Shown here: in pieces, positions 39,509 to 50,780 of the stretch
Layout of the letters: every line of letters starts with the position of its first letter
How positions within the stretch are numbered: position 1 is the first letter of the stretch
Assembly (NCBI GenBank): GCA_022925895.1
Contig: JAKSYS010000461.1
Span: 1-50,780, forward strand
Length of the DNA: 50,780 nucleotides
Reading direction: 5' to 3'
Origin: Fragilaria crotonensis
Lineage: Eukaryota > Bacillariophyta > Fragilariophyceae > Fragilariales > Fragilariaceae
Translations under genes and position numbers: made by a program
Notes under the pieces: generated by a model
Databases searched by the model: none
Seen by the model: only the letters and a program-made list of their open reading frames with translations
Told to the model about the DNA's origin: nothing

Positions 39509-40223
39509 ATGAGCAACCTTCAGATTGACCTTGGCAGTGAGAATCAGGATGCAGTCGCATTCCAACACGATCCTCTGGCAACATCACAACGAGTCATGTC
39601 GAGTGGGGGAGAACACGAAGAGGAACGAGGAGAAGTATTCGACGACAATGTCAAGACGGACCATAGTGTCGCCGAGGAGGAGTAAGTATGCACTCATGTG
39701 CACCTCATTATTTGTTCACACTGTTGATCATCACTCTCACGTGCTTCGATCCAATGGTATCAGACTTCCCATGGAACGACAATTAGAAATCGTTGACATG
39801 GATGACGAAGACATGGACATGTTGGAATGGATCGTTCGCAAACTAATTCCCATTCCAAAAAAATATTACTGGGAGACAACCACCACGGATGATGCTACCA
39901 CTACTACTACGGATGCTACTACCAATCTCCCTCGATCCGTGATCCTTTGGCACAATGTCGTGGGAAGTTTGAGCCGTGCCGTGCAGTGGCTCGATCGAAT
40001 GGGAACACCCGTGGCCAATGCCACTGGTCTGACATCGTCACGATTTGATTATGTCCTATCGACCATGACAGACGAACAAAAGAAACTTGCTGCACGGACC
40101 GCCAGTGAACGGAAACTCAAACGAATGGAATCATCGTCGAGACAAGCAAGTGCCAAGAGTGTCTTGACTGAGGAGGAAGGAGAAGGAGAAGACGATGGCG
40201 GTAAACATGAGATGAGTGTGTAA
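39509..40223 (+). CDS. Two-exon acidic protein of unknown function
   Basis: Exon 1 (39509-39681) begins MSNLQIDLGSENQDAVAF and ends VAEEE. Exon 2 (39764-40223) continues LPMERQLEIVDMDDEDMDML and EWIVRKLIPIPKKYYWE. The donor is GA|GTAAGT and the acceptor ATCAG|A; splicing makes a single GAA codon and an uninterrupted product of about 210 residues. A Thr/Ala/Asp low-complexity tract is followed by a helical segment (WHNVVGSLSRAVQWLDRMG) and an acidic/basic C-terminus. No domain was recognised. Without the intron the frame starts at a spurious upstream site. A nuclear location would fit the composition, but that is a guess. Confidence 0.7.
39682..39763 (+). other. 82-nt GT-AG intron
   Basis: It starts GTAAGTATG and ends GGTATCAG. 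Removing it joins GAGGAGGA to ACTTCCCATGG and keeps frame. Confidence 0.8.
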
Positions 40224-40508
40224 AGAGATTGTGAATATGCTGTCGAACGATAGCGATTTACTACGAAGTGAATCACCCCTTCACTTGAACATTGTCCTGT
40301 CCAATGCTTCATGCTCTGACGTCCTGCGATCAAACCTTTTCCACACACTGCTAGTGCCAACACATCTAGTGGCCGCCACGACATGCCAGTATACAAGGTG
40401 CCATCGAAAGCCATCAATTCGCAGTCAAACACCAGGACTGGATCCAAGCGGAAGAAGTCCAAGAACTGAAATGATCAACTTCCTCAACTAAGGTAGATCG
40501 GACATGTA
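40224..40508. other. Short intergenic stretch before the direct repeat
   Basis: This is the 3' flank of the two-exon gene. Short frames here are unsupported. Nothing else was recognised. Confidence 0.4.
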
Positions 40509-41102
40509 CAAAATTGTTTTCATACTCTTGTAGACCTTTCTCTCGTCACACACGCACACTACCATAGGTGAGAACATCCAGTGTACGAACATCATCTCCT
40601 TGGGGATGACTAATCGGGATTTGGTCTACTTCCCATTGCAAGTTGCTGTAACTCTGAATGCTTTAGTAAGCGGCGGAAGAATATAAGGTATTAGTCTTTG
40701 GAGGTAACCCTGCTGATGCACGCATCGAGACCAAAGAGTTCCCTCGATTACCGGTACACACCCACCCACGTGTTTCTGTCCATCAAGATGAGACATTGAA
40801 GGATGAGCATATGCAAATGTGCGTTTGGGTTTGAATTGGTATCAGTGAAGCCTCACATGGAACACCCACCCTAGGGGGTGTAGTAGTAGTAACGACCAAT
40901 CATAGTGTTGGATTTGTACTGCTGTCGCATGATGACATTATCATCAACATCATTCAGGACCCCAGAAATTCAGATAGAGACCATCGCTGGCGGATATTGC
41001 GGGTTATGTCAACACGTGAGAATGTCAGAGTTGGCAAGCACTTGCAAAAGCAAGGGCACAAAGTTTGTGGGAGGAATGACAAGGGTGTTGGTGTGATGCT
41101 GT
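40509..41102. repeat. 594-bp direct repeat, copy 1
   Basis: It begins CAAAATTGTTTTCATACTC and ends GTTGGTGTGATGCTGT. Copy 2 at 41855-42445 is nearly identical, with a handful of substitutions and indels, two of them 3 bp long. Within it a plus-strand frame reads GISEASHGTPTLGG, then GFVLLSHDDIIINIIQDPRN. It is not bounded by TG...CA, so it does not look like a standard LTR. It is part of a duplicated repeat-derived segment. Confidence 0.85.
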
Positions 41103-41132
41103 GTGTAGGGTACTACTATATTGGGACTCAGG

Positions 41133-41300
41133 GACTGTGCAAATGGACAGCGTGCCTCCATCCAGAGATATGCCTGTCCACACTGGTACTGGTAATGTGT
41201 AAGTGGACAGTGTGCCTCCATCCAGAGACATGCTGTCTGTCCACAATACCGGGAATGTGCAGGTAGCGACATGCCTCCATCCAGAGACATGCATGCCCCA
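41133..41300. repeat. Minisatellite, three copies of a ~60-bp unit
   Basis: Units start at about 41133, 41193 and 41253, each containing GCCTCCATCCAGAGA followed by TATG or CATG and TGTCCACA-like sequence. The third copy is partial. It lies between the two 594-bp direct repeats. Confidence 0.75.
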
Positions 41301-41854
41301 AGGTGAAGAGAGGATGTAACCACAAAAAATAGGGAAGGAATCAAGAAAGGGATCAAGATGGGTGGCTGCCATGAGGCAATTGGGGTGTTGAACAGAATAG
41401 AATGTGAATCGATGGACAACAAAGAAAGTAGAGGAGTTGTGTGTGAGAAGTATGACAGGATGATGGGAGATAATTTGTAGAGTACGTAGTGCTTGAATGT
41501 TAAAAAGGGCGGAAAACTATGGAACAATTGATACATATGGAAATGTTTAATGGATCAAAATGAGAACGATGAGAAATGTGATTCAATATGAAAGTGTCAG
41601 ACCAAACACTTAGAAGTGTTTGGGTGTAAAACAAACAGCACACCTGTAGCATAGAGATGTACAGCATACATCTGGATATGTGACACCGTACCAGATGGTG
41701 TATCAGATATGGGACACCAAATGAACATGGGGTACATCTACACTTAAATATTACAATGGTATATACGTATGTACATTTTGTGACAAAAATGATCTAATTT
41801 TGTAAAATGATGTACTATGAAATACTTGGTGTAAAAGCCGCCACCTTCTGATGC
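41301..41854. other. Spacer between direct repeats
   Basis: A/T-rich DNA with repeated words such as GTACATC, GGTGTATCAG and GGACACC, and no coding sequence recognised. Confidence 0.4.
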
Positions 41855-42445
41855 AAAATTGTTTTCATACTCTTGTAGACCTTTCTCTCGTCACACACGC
41901 ACACTACCATAGGTGAGAACATCCAGTGTACGAACATCATCTCCTTGGGGATGACTAATCGGGATTTGGTCTACTTCCCATTGCAAGTTGCTGTAACTCT
42001 GAACGCTTTAGTAAGCGGCGGAAGAATATAAGGTATTAGTCTTTGGAGGTAACCCTGCTGATGCACGCATCGAGACCAAAGAGTTCCCTCGATTACCGGG
42101 ACACACCCACCCACGTGTTTCTGTCAATCAAGATGAGACATTGAATGATGAGCATATGCAAATGTGCGTTTGGGTTTGAATTGGTATCAGTGAAGCCTCA
42201 CATGGAACACCCACCCTAAGGGGTGTAGTAGTAACGACCAATCATAGTGTTGCTGGATTTGTACTGCTGTCGCATGATGACATTATCATCAACATCATTC
42301 AGGACCCCAGAAATTCAGATAGAGACCATCGCTGGCGGATATTCCGGGCCATGTCAGCAAGTGAATGTCAGAGTTGGCAAGCACTTGCAAAAGCAAGGGC
42401 ACAAAGTTTGTGGGAGGAATGACAAGGGTGTTGGTGTGATGCTGT
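41855..42445. repeat. 594-bp direct repeat, copy 2
   Basis: Copy of 40509-41102 displaced by 1,346 bp. Just right of it a plus-strand frame continues to 42774 (GHKVCGRNDKGVGVML, then TWIKGLTEQIKKSTT), which suggests this copy keeps its original right neighbour. Confidence 0.85.
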
Positions 42446-42774
42446 TTAACTGTGTATGCCTTGCTTCAAGATTGCTATTGTTGACATGGATCAAAGGTTT
42501 GACAGAGCAGATCAAAAAGTCTACAACCATTGTCAAGAATAGCAGCCATGATCATGCAGGGTATGATTGTAGCTTGATGAAGGTGCAGCAGAAGCAAGTG
42601 CAGCATGAAGATGAAATTCAGCAAGCAACAACAGATGCTGAAGGTGAACAAGAAGACTTAAATCCAGTGATCAATCATGGACAATGGAATGGTCATTTGA
42701 ATACAGCACCAAGGTATATGCATGATGCCAGTGTATTCTTTAATCCTCCAAGAAATCATAGGAGTGGCGCATAG
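42247..42774 (+). pseudogene. Repeat-derived open frame of unknown type
   Basis: A 175-codon frame overlapping copy 2 and running on. A second frame (GISEASHGTPTLRGVVV, then HRWRIFRAMSASECQSW) overlaps its first part and looks at least as protein-like, so one or both are decayed. A transposon origin is plausible because half the frame is duplicated. No transposase motif was recognised. Confidence 0.3.
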
Positions 42775-45198
42775 GATTCCATACAATTCAGGCTCGTTTC
42801 TTAGCATCTGTGAAATTTTTGTACTTGTTGCCCTCTTCTTCGTTGACCACCAACAAGAAGAGCAGGTATGACAAAATTCAACACCAGCAATGCTCCAGTA
42901 CCAGCAGAGCCAAATGAATCCATCAACATCTTCGTTGGGAGGAGGAGTCCCATGTTGTAGTGCTGCTAATCAGTCATTCTTTGTTGGGAGTCCCATGTTG
43001 TAGTTTGTTCAGCTGCACCTACACCACCACCAGCATATATGTCGATGCTTTCTGAAACCTGACGGAATGGCTTGGAGCAAGCATCTACCTTCAAGCACAT
43101 TGGTCTCCAGTTCCTGAACCGGCAATTAACTCTAGCTGGTGATGGTGCTGGCAGTTGGAATACCCTACACAAGTGCGGGCAAGAAGTGCCTGGACCTTAT
43201 GAAAGCCTATGAATTAAGGTTGCCTTCTGTCCACCGAACTCGTGATATGTTCATTGATGCTGTGAATTCCTGCCCCAATTTAATGGACAGAATCAAGCTT
43301 TCACTGATGCTGGAAGAAATGGTTGCAGTGGCAAGGGTATTCAAAAGACAGCAACAGCATATCACAATTGATTCAACAAGGTTGCTGCCGCATTGGTTGC
43401 ATTGATGGCCTTCTTCTTACAGCAGCAACAACAAGAAGACCAAGCAACAATGAAGGATTGCAACAACAACCTGGTGCTTTCTTGTCTGGTCAATATGGTT
43501 TGTTTGAAACATGTGGAGGCAGTCAAAGGATGAAACCACAACACAATGCTATACTTGGGTGGCCGTTTCTCCCAACGGAAGAATCATATCGTCGTCCCAT
43601 CCCGGCAACTAGCATGACAAGGGATCCTGCAACATGTCAAAAACAAATGCCAGCAGCATTATGGCAGCGGAGGTATGAATTTAGTAACTACAACAACTAC
43701 TATGTAGCACTTTGAAGCACTTTCAGGGAGAGATACGACTATTTACTAGTGTATTGGTTCTCAGACCCATTCTGTATGCACTATCGCCAGTGGTTGCCTG
43801 TTCGTCATCCTCTGCTTCTTCATCATCAGAATAGCAAACCAACTCCATCTGTCAATCTTGCTTTCTCAACTTTTTATGGTTGCCATTTCAAGACTTCCCG
43901 TTTTGGGTCAAAATAGGACCATGATGGTTTGCTTAACAGTTGACAACTCTGCCTTCAGAGACAGGGTGGTTGGCTAGTTTATCTTGTTTGTTTGATGCTT
44001 CAAGAATCTTTCTCAATGCCCTCCATCGCCTTCATATGATCGTCTAAAACCTCCAGCTTCTTTTCCTGTTTGCTTACTGCAAGGAGTGCTGGTGATCATC
44101 ATGGTGCCAACATCATTCTAGAGTCTTTGTCAGTCGTCTGTCTTGGCTTCGTCTGGCTTCATTCCAAACTTCACTGACTCTCACTGTATTGTATCATGAT
44201 GCATGGTCATCGCTTTCGTGACCACAAATAAGGCAGTCACATCAAGGACTGGTACAGGAAGGAAGTATGTGGTATCTATTTAAGCCAACCATGATTGCTA
44301 TGGGCAGACTAGTATGCATGCTAGTGTTCGGCAACAAACATATTGATGAAAATTGGCATGCTTCCCAAAATTTTGGTTGATACAAATGCTTCCGTTGTAC
44401 AAGTGCACTTGCAAGGGTGTAATCCACGACTTGCCTCAGTTCTTTTCCACCCAAATCAAATCCAATAACCTTAAATCCATTATATGTGCTGCGTGCTGCC
44501 GCGGTCCAGGATAAAAATGGAACTTGACCCAGATGAGGGTGACCGCTGCCCTGACGTACAGGACAGGCCACCTGCTGCAATAATGAGAAGTGCAATGATG
44601 CGCTTCCTGACTATCATCAAGCCACAACCCTGAAGACTTCTATGGCTCCATGTTCTGTTGTATTGACTTTCTTGATTGCGTCTTGCTTGTTGCAAACAAC
44701 TGCTTGGTAGGGAGGGTGGCTGCAATGTGGAAAGAAGCAGGTCCACTAGCTACTTCTTTGAGTCAGACATCCACTTCACTTGGCTTGATGCATTTCTAAT
44801 GGTTGGCTCTGCCCTGGAATGATCTAGAACTCTGGTTATTGATGTATTAATTGACTCAAAATTGCTGCATACTGCTTATGTGCTGCATAGTATGCAGAAA
44901 TTGATTCACTGCAAAATGAAAACTCCAAAGTATGCAGAAATCAATTCTCTAAAAAACCCAAGCTCTACTCTTGAAGCAAGCGGATAACTCTGCTCTCAAA
45001 TGCTAAACATTTTTGCTGGCTGTTCCACTGGAACATAGGAGTTCAAGTCGCATGCCCTCCATCAAGACTTCAGAAAGAAGCGAAACAAGAGGTCAGAGAC
45101 AAGAATGGTAAGACAGCGTTTGCTAAAGCGCTACAGTCTCAGATTTAGAATCGAGTACACATCACAAAACTACTAGTCTGCGCCTGTCTAGTACCAGC
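42775..45198. other. Gene-poor, AT-rich region
   Basis: Short frames on both strands (for example 43139-43405, starting MMVLAVGIPYTSAGKKC and containing LMDRIKLSLMLEEMVAV) have some protein character but no shared frame, start or domain. This suggests old mobile-element debris. CAGCAACAA-type microsatellites occur near 43420-43470. Nothing else was recognised. Confidence 0.4.
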
Positions 45199-46011
45199 AC
45201 ATCATACGATTAATTGGCAACAACAAGAGGAAACCTCAAGTGTCCCGGATGTATCGCAGCTGCTGATGGAATGTACTATCATATTATGAGATGTTCCAAT
45301 GAATCCAGACATCATCAATGGAGCAAATTTAACTTTGAAAAAGCAATCAAAAAGTTTCATAAGAATCATAAAACATCTCCAGTTCCAGCAGCTCATCTCT
45401 GGCACCAAGCAATGAGCGAATGAATGACAACTCATGATGGCAACATACAGGTATCGTCTCAAACAAACTCCGGCGCCTTATTCTTCAATTAAGTTCTATC
45501 GGATGGCGGCAGGTGTTGAACGGCAGATTCTCACGTGAATGGGGTAGAGTACTGGATGACTAGTTGCACTAGTATAAGTATCAAATAGGAATAAGAAACA
45601 GAAAAACGAGCTTCAACGGCAGAAAAACTTTATCAGGAGATACCGAAGCAATGGGCAATAATGTGGAAAGGTCAAAACGAACAAGTACATGGGCGCAATG
45701 CATTGGCAATACAGGAAGCAACAAACCGCAGGCTTGGGACGAGAGAATTACACTTCATGTGCAAACAACGTAACCAGGTGGAGCTGCAGCCAAGTACAAC
45801 AATTGCTGTTGATGGATGTTTGAGAGCATTTGGTTGCACGTTAGTGCGCCTGCGTTCAAAGAAAGCTTTCCGACAGGCCAAGAAGAGAGCAGCGACAGTA
45901 GCTAATGCAATCTATCCAGTCATACTATGCAGCACCGGTCCGGTGAAGCTTCCAGTTACACGTAACAGTGAGAATACTCTGGCCGGTACTCCATTGAGGG
46001 ATAGTGTCTAG
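45199..46011 (+). pseudogene. Possible remnant of a retroelement polyprotein C-terminus
   Basis: Two plus-strand frames. The first (to 45423) has a C-x2-C...H-x3-C pattern (KCPGCIAAADGMYYHIMRC) followed by a basic helix, a layout seen just after the reverse transcriptase in many diatom and fungal retroelement proteins. The second (45661-46011) begins MWKGQNEQVHGRNALAIQEA, preceded in frame by IPKQWAI, similar to the W...MW..RN..VH segment of the same elements. Stops and frame changes lie between them. The reverse transcriptase core itself is not seen. This is an interpretation from pattern only. Confidence 0.35.
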
Positions 46012-47720
46012 TCATGAAAGTCAATCCCTTCATAGCTAGAGAACCACTCACCCGAATCAAATATAGTTTATCATGGCATCATATTCCAGCCACCAATGTG
46101 TCAGAATATTTGTCAAAGCTAGGTTATCCTTTGGGCATCAAGCTCTTGCATTGAGTTGCTTGCTTGCACCCATGTTCATGATTTCAGTTTCATAGCGCTC
46201 ATCAAATCAGACATTTATAGCGTGGTATCATGTACTTTCTTCGGAAGCACGAATTGGTACTGAAACCTTAGAAGGAAATTTCCTCCTCAATGCTTTTTCT
46301 GGGAAGAAATGACGCAAGTAGAAACTCTATGCACCTTCATGAAGACAATCTTGCAGTGTTGACCCTCAAGAATGCCTTGTTGTTGTTACACTGATGACTA
46401 GAGGAGCGGATGAGTTTGTCTCATATGAGAACTGCTGCTGCTGCTACTTTCAGTACTACAAAGAATAACAGAATTATTAGTAAAGGTGATGAATCTCATT
46501 GCCGTGGTTATCATCATCAACAAATTAGTCATGAGAGGTTGAGTATATAGACTCAGAAATTTGGATCCATTTTCGCTCAATGAGTAGCCTGGGCATTTCA
46601 TCACGCCTTTCATTTATCTTGTCATCTGCCATGAACTCATTCTCTGGTTTGGAAGCAAGAATATCATCAATTGTCATCCTAGTAATCATCCATCCTTTCA
46701 ATAATTGTTCTGCATATTGCTTGCTTCTTGGTATCTTATTTTTCTTTTCTGCCATCATCAGCATGTGCTGTGCCACTAGTCTCAGGCATGCTGACACCAC
46801 CCTTCAGGCATCAACATCATCAATACAAGAGCAAGGAATACTACTTCTGGAAGCACTACCTCGAAATAGGATGTCGCGATTTGCAATATTTGCTCTTGAA
46901 TTTATGCTCCTCAGAGTACTATTTGACCAACTAATATGGCAGCCAAGCCTCCTTTCGAGAACAAAACCCTATTCCCTTGCTATCGCAGTGTCAATACGTA
47001 GATCGATGAGAGTTGTATTTCAAAAAACAAGAGATACGGGGCAGCAACAATACAACACGTAAGGTCGTATTGTACTACTAGTCAGAGAATGTGGAATCAG
47101 GAGTCAGGATATATAATGGCCTCCGCGCGTCTTTCATTCTATGCATACGGTAGACGCCAGGACGCAAAGTTGCATTACACTCCAGAACCGTCTTTCCGGC
47201 TAAATAACGTCTAAAAGCGAGTATAACCGACAAATCGTTCTGCACTCCGTACTCTTCGTACGCAGTACTCAGCGTTGTCATTGACCTCCTCCGTTGATCC
47301 GCGACTTCATTATTCAAATTTAAATAGAAGGATATGTTAGTGTACACTCCTGGATACAAAGCTACTCCTACATTTGGCTTCACTGCTTCACTGTTGGACA
47401 AGAAGAGCATACAAAGCATCCATTGTACTGGTTGTACCAGGTACGTATGTCATGTAAAACCAATCGAGTTGGATAAGGATCCCGAGCCAGGCGGTCACAA
47501 TGACACTTGGCATCCTCGCAATATATAAAAAAATAAGAACTGAAACAAGTGCCCAACTTGCAGTATCTTAGTCGCTCATGGCTCACGTATCTAAGACGAG
47601 ACCTGGCGATTGTCGACTTCCATTCAATTGAGTTTCATTCTCAGACCTGTCTTCCTCAGTGGATCGGCAGTCGACTGCTACGATGACGCGAACGCTATGC
47701 AGTCTCCGTTCTCTCCATGA
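46012..47720. other. Region without recognised genes
   Basis: A minus-strand frame at 46525-46800 (EKKNKIPRSKQYAEQLLKG, KPENEFMADDKINERRDEM) is charged and protein-like but lacks neighbours, a domain or a clean start. A second at 47078-47419 is weaker. Both may be fragments of decayed elements. Confidence 0.3.
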
Positions 47721-47753
47721 TACTCCATCCTTCAAGGGCCGTCAAGATGTTTG

Positions 47754-47927
47754 ATGGCGTGGCTTGAACGTAACGGACATTTTCGAGCACACCTGGGAGG
47801 CTTTGCTTTAAAGGATACGTTAGGTCGTGTTGTTCGACGCGGCGACAACCTATTATGTTTTACCCCTGGTGTGCATGGTTCAATGTTGAAGGTGAGAAGC
47901 AATACTCGAAGGTCTACTGAGAACTAA
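47754..47927 (+). other. Short ATG frame, possible exon
   Basis: It reads MAWLERNGHFRAHLGGFAL, then KDTLGRVVRRGDNLLCFTP and GVHGSMLK, and has a potential GTGAGA donor at 47891. Its composition is more protein-like than its surroundings, but no partner exon could be placed. Confidence 0.25.
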
Positions 47928-49463
47928 CTGCCTTCACGATGCCGACCATCAATCTTCGACTCCGTTGCAGGCTTTTCTACCTTTATCGATGACCACGTGG
48001 AGCTTGTTTTTGGAACAGTTCATTGTCACTAAAGAACACTCCTGGACTTAGTGTTTTGGTTTATACAAGAGGTCAGGTTGCTTGCAGTGCCTTACAGTTG
48101 CGGGGAGCTGGATCTCCCAGCAATGGATTTTCGGGTGCGTTGGAGAGTTCAGGCTGTTTGCTTGCTGGAGACGGGTGCAGAGTTGCTCCCTCTTCCCTTT
48201 GTTGCATTGTCCAGTCCCGCCAAACTTTGGCGAGTCGGGTTTGATCACCTATGGATGATTTGTCTGTACATTGACGCTGCCTGGATAACTCAAGTATCTC
48301 ACATTGCGAGCTGTTCATGCTCCGACGAACCATTTGCTTGCTTCCCTTGGATGCCCACGAGCTGGGACTCCAAGGGGCTGTGGTTCGATCCTCAAATGCG
48401 GGGATCTGTGATGGGTGTCTGGTCAACGCGTTGGTCTTATCGGTGTGAGGAGTACCTTGGGCATTCATGGGAGTTCTTCTGTTTGCTAACCGTGTTGACT
48501 CGTCAATTCTTTGGTTTGATTTTTCCGATGATGAAATGCAGTCGATTGTGAGCGATCATCCTCTGTGTTTCCCGCGGACAGCGTTTAGTGCTATGCGCTA
48601 TGCGCCATGATGGTGCAATCTTTGTCTTGCCAGGTAGCTGCTTCTATTTGCCCTGGTGTCAACCCATTGAAGCCAGACCTTTCACACGAGTCAACGTGCC
48701 CGTCTGCTTGGCTCGATAGGAGTGTTCTGGTCGAAGGAAGCATCTCCTTTGCAATACATGAGACGAAGGTTAGAAAGGCCGACGCTAACGTTTTGCCTGC
48801 GTTCGTTAAGATGAAGACTTGTCGTCGACGGCGTCTCGTTCCTTCATCGCTGTTGTTTTGTCAGTATCGAATCGTGTTTTTGAGAAAAGGTGGATGTCTT
48901 GGTTACGCATGTGAGAACCGCCACGGACTCGTCGCATTCGAGACAAGTATAACGACTTACTGTGCCTATTGATGTTCTCGAAATGAAGCAAGTACGTATT
49001 CTTTCAGTTTGCTGGCATTGATTCAGTTGCGGAGAATTCAATGCCTTGGGTCAGAATCATTTCGTATTGTTTTACACCAGTATGGATCGACGCTCCTCTT
49101 TTACGGGTTTCATCTGGTCTCATCTGTGACAAACTCAACAATTTGCCGTTGATCATGACTTGGGAGAGGTCAAGAAAGTGCACATGAATTGCCTGGAATC
49201 GAATGGCTTGGATCAGATGCGCATCGAACTACTGTGTGGCAATATGCGAGAGCACATCACTATCACAGGGTGCATTCATCCCCGGAGTTCGTTCGAAAAC
49301 TTGTCCTTAATTACAGCAGCCATCACAGGACGGGGATCGACAACTATTTGCTACTGAACGATGATGTCTGCTGCTGAGTTTGTTCTTATGGAAAGATTTC
49401 TTATACACACACATTACACTATCCTACGACATGGAAGGCTAATCTCGACGGAAATCACGGCTT
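47928..49463. other. Region without recognised genes
   Basis: A 166-codon plus-strand frame (48051-48551) is rich in Trp, Cys and Leu and lacks any known motif. Overlapping minus-strand frames are equally long. I see no firm coding signal. Confidence 0.3.
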
Positions 49464-50103
49464 TCAGCCAACTTCGGGGCATTCGATTGGCAAGAAGGCT
49501 CGCGTCTCACTCGCAAGGATCTCCGATGTTTGGGTAATCTCAGTGACGGTGACAACGACGACGGTGGCCCAATCTTGGTACAGACAGGAACCGGGATCAT
49601 TAACGAAGGTCGTGGTGATCAAGTTACGGAGGTCTAGAGAAGCCTGATGGGCTGCTTCCTCAGCGGCACTTAGTTGCTCGTGGCTTAGAAGCCTTCTTCC
49701 TGGGTTACAGAGTCTGCAAGCTGAAAGGGAAATGTTGTTAGAGATTCTGTGCGAGGAATGCGAGGTGAAGTTGCAATTCTTGTCACTTACTTGCACGACC
49801 CGTCCATGTGAAGGAATTGATGAGGACGAGGTTTCTATGACCCTCATTGTCGACGCAGATGTCACCACTGAGAACCGCAGTCGGCCCGCCTGACTTGGTG
49901 ATGCTCATGTTCGTCAATGCATCATTGATGGCATCGCGAATAGCAACTTCTTCTCCGCCAGGGCAAGTAGCATTCTGTCCGTACAAGAGATCGACCTTGA
50001 ATGCAAAGTTTGCCGTGGAGCTTACCGTCGCGTTGTTACAGATCAATGCAGATCCGACAACGACTTGGAGAAGCACAAGGAGCAGGATGACAAGGGCACA
50101 CAT
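49464..50103 (-). CDS. Small secreted protein, two exons, unknown function
   Basis: Exon 1 (49791-50103) starts at the ATG at 50103 with a signal peptide (MCALVILLLVLLQVVVGSA) and continues with CNNATVSSTANFAF, an NATCPGGEE loop and ICVDNEGHRNLVLINSFTW. Exon 2 (49464-49720) gives CRLCNPGRRLLSHEQLSAAE, then LRNLITTTFVNDPGSCLYQDW and ATVVVVTVTEI. The donor is GTAAGTG and the acceptor TTTCAG; the codon ACT is split. The product has 189 residues, three NxT/S sites and several cysteines, and no known domain. An upstream ATG at 50265 would place a basic stretch before the signal peptide and is less likely. Confidence 0.7.
49721..49790 (-). other. 70-nt GT-AG intron
   Basis: On the minus strand it begins GTAAGTGACAAG and ends TTCCCTTTCAG. 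Removing it joins GGTCGTGCAA to CTTGCAGACTC in frame. Confidence 0.8.
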
Positions 50104-50780
50104 TTGTGTTGATGGAGCTTGAACGGTGCAGAATTTATGATTGTGTTCTGAACTCGGAAGCCTTTTGCTTGTTCGCGATTTTTTTGGTCCTGCGCCTGAA
50201 TTCTTTTCCCTACACGAATCTCGTACTACATTTCCGAGATTCTTGAACGTCCAAGCTTGATCCAAGAGTGGTCACCTGCTCCATATTCTTTCAGGAATCA
50301 GCATACTGCTCACGAACATCCTCCTTTGATATTCCCAACATTTCGTTTCCACGACTACTGTTGAATCTGGAGCGAAGTTGAGGTATACCCTTGAAATATT
50401 TTCAGGTCGCTAAAGTCGAAAGCGATGTTCCCAGTATGCATGGCTCATGGCCCATCAACCGATTTCTTATGGTAAAGTTGGCTCTTATCTGCTCTAACAA
50501 CCTTGGGGGTGTTTGTATGGACATCTTTGATACCATTAGCAGATGAAGCGCTTTTCAAGCCGTCATTGGTATTGCTTGGAAGCGTTGATTCTAACATGCA
50601 CGACCAGCAAACATTTTCAGACAGATTCGTCTCGCATCTGTACGATAGGCTTTGTTGCCGCCTTCACCGATATCTTCACTGATATCGCGACGCATTAAAG
50701 CATGAAAAAGCGACGCATAAAGCATTTTACGGTGCCGTGGATGGTGTTCCTCGAATCTTGCTTCATGGTCGACGATCGAT
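50104..50780. other. Upstream region of the secreted-protein gene, to window end
   Basis: No gene was recognised. A short duplicated patch (GCGACGCATTAAAGCATGAAAA / GCGACGCATAAAGCAT) occurs at about 50689-50724. Confidence 0.4.

Noticed and set aside
40509-42445. LTR retrotransposon
   Set aside because: The repeats lack TG...CA ends, the interior is only 752 bp and contains a minisatellite, and no gag or pol motif is present.
48051-48551. 166-codon frame as a gene
   Set aside because: Unusual Trp/Cys content, overlapping frames on the other strand and no recognisable motif; I cannot support it.

Overview
This is eukaryotic nuclear DNA, most likely from a diatom or another stramenopile with a secondary plastid. 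Genes are spaced by 0.1-3 kb on both strands. Introns are short GT-AG introns of about 67-120 nt, with one of 443 nt. Two proteins carry N-termini that look like secondary-plastid import signals: a Tat-type lumenal cyclophilin-like protein and a SET-domain protein with an ALA|FAS junction. Several domain fusions are also of a kind seen in stramenopiles. The species cannot be named from the sequence alone.

Layout. 1-1528: 3' part of a SMU1-like WD40 splicing factor. 2375-3718: membrane-anchored methyltransferase. 3815-4807 (-): plastid-lumen cyclophilin-like protein. 5493-8681 (-): a 1062-residue protein with two tandem methyltransferase-like domains and a C-terminal N,N-dimethylformamidase-beta-like domain. 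9316-10092: SET-domain protein. 10927-11776 (-): broken single-domain paralogue of the fusion protein. 12157-14609 (-): beta-propeller joined to a StrG-like 2OG-Fe(II) oxygenase. 15136-16034 and 16714-17138: an uncharacterised protein and a coiled-coil protein. 18102-22892: DNA topoisomerase II. 23184-24632 (-): sulfotransferase.

22900-33330 is a tandem family of ankyrin-repeat genes, all on the minus strand. It has a tail-only remnant, two long copies (25170-26747, 27302-28552), two broken copies (29182-30850, 31474-32724) and a possible degenerate remnant. Gene order, sequence and flanks show that the four larger copies arose by duplication of a two-gene, roughly 4-kb unit.

34106-35457 (-): Cys-rich secreted protein with a DUF2135-like domain. 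36695-37336 (+) and 37526-38883 (-): convergent nuclear genes for a FAM192A/PIP30-like protein and a LYAR-like nucleolar protein. 39509-40223: two-exon gene of unknown function. 40500-49400 is gene-poor and repeat-derived, with a 594-bp direct repeat, a 60-bp minisatellite and a possible retroelement remnant. 49464-50103 (-): small two-exon secreted protein.

A recurring feature is a single-base frame break, usually in a short homopolymer, inside otherwise convincing genes. It occurs in SMU1, both methyltransferase loci, propeller-oxygenase, 15136, 16714, topoisomerase II and DUF2135-like. Because topoisomerase II and SMU1 are normally essential, most of these are probably residual sequencing errors. 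The ankyrin lesions (7-bp duplication, inter-repeat deletion, 2-bp insertions) look like real decay.
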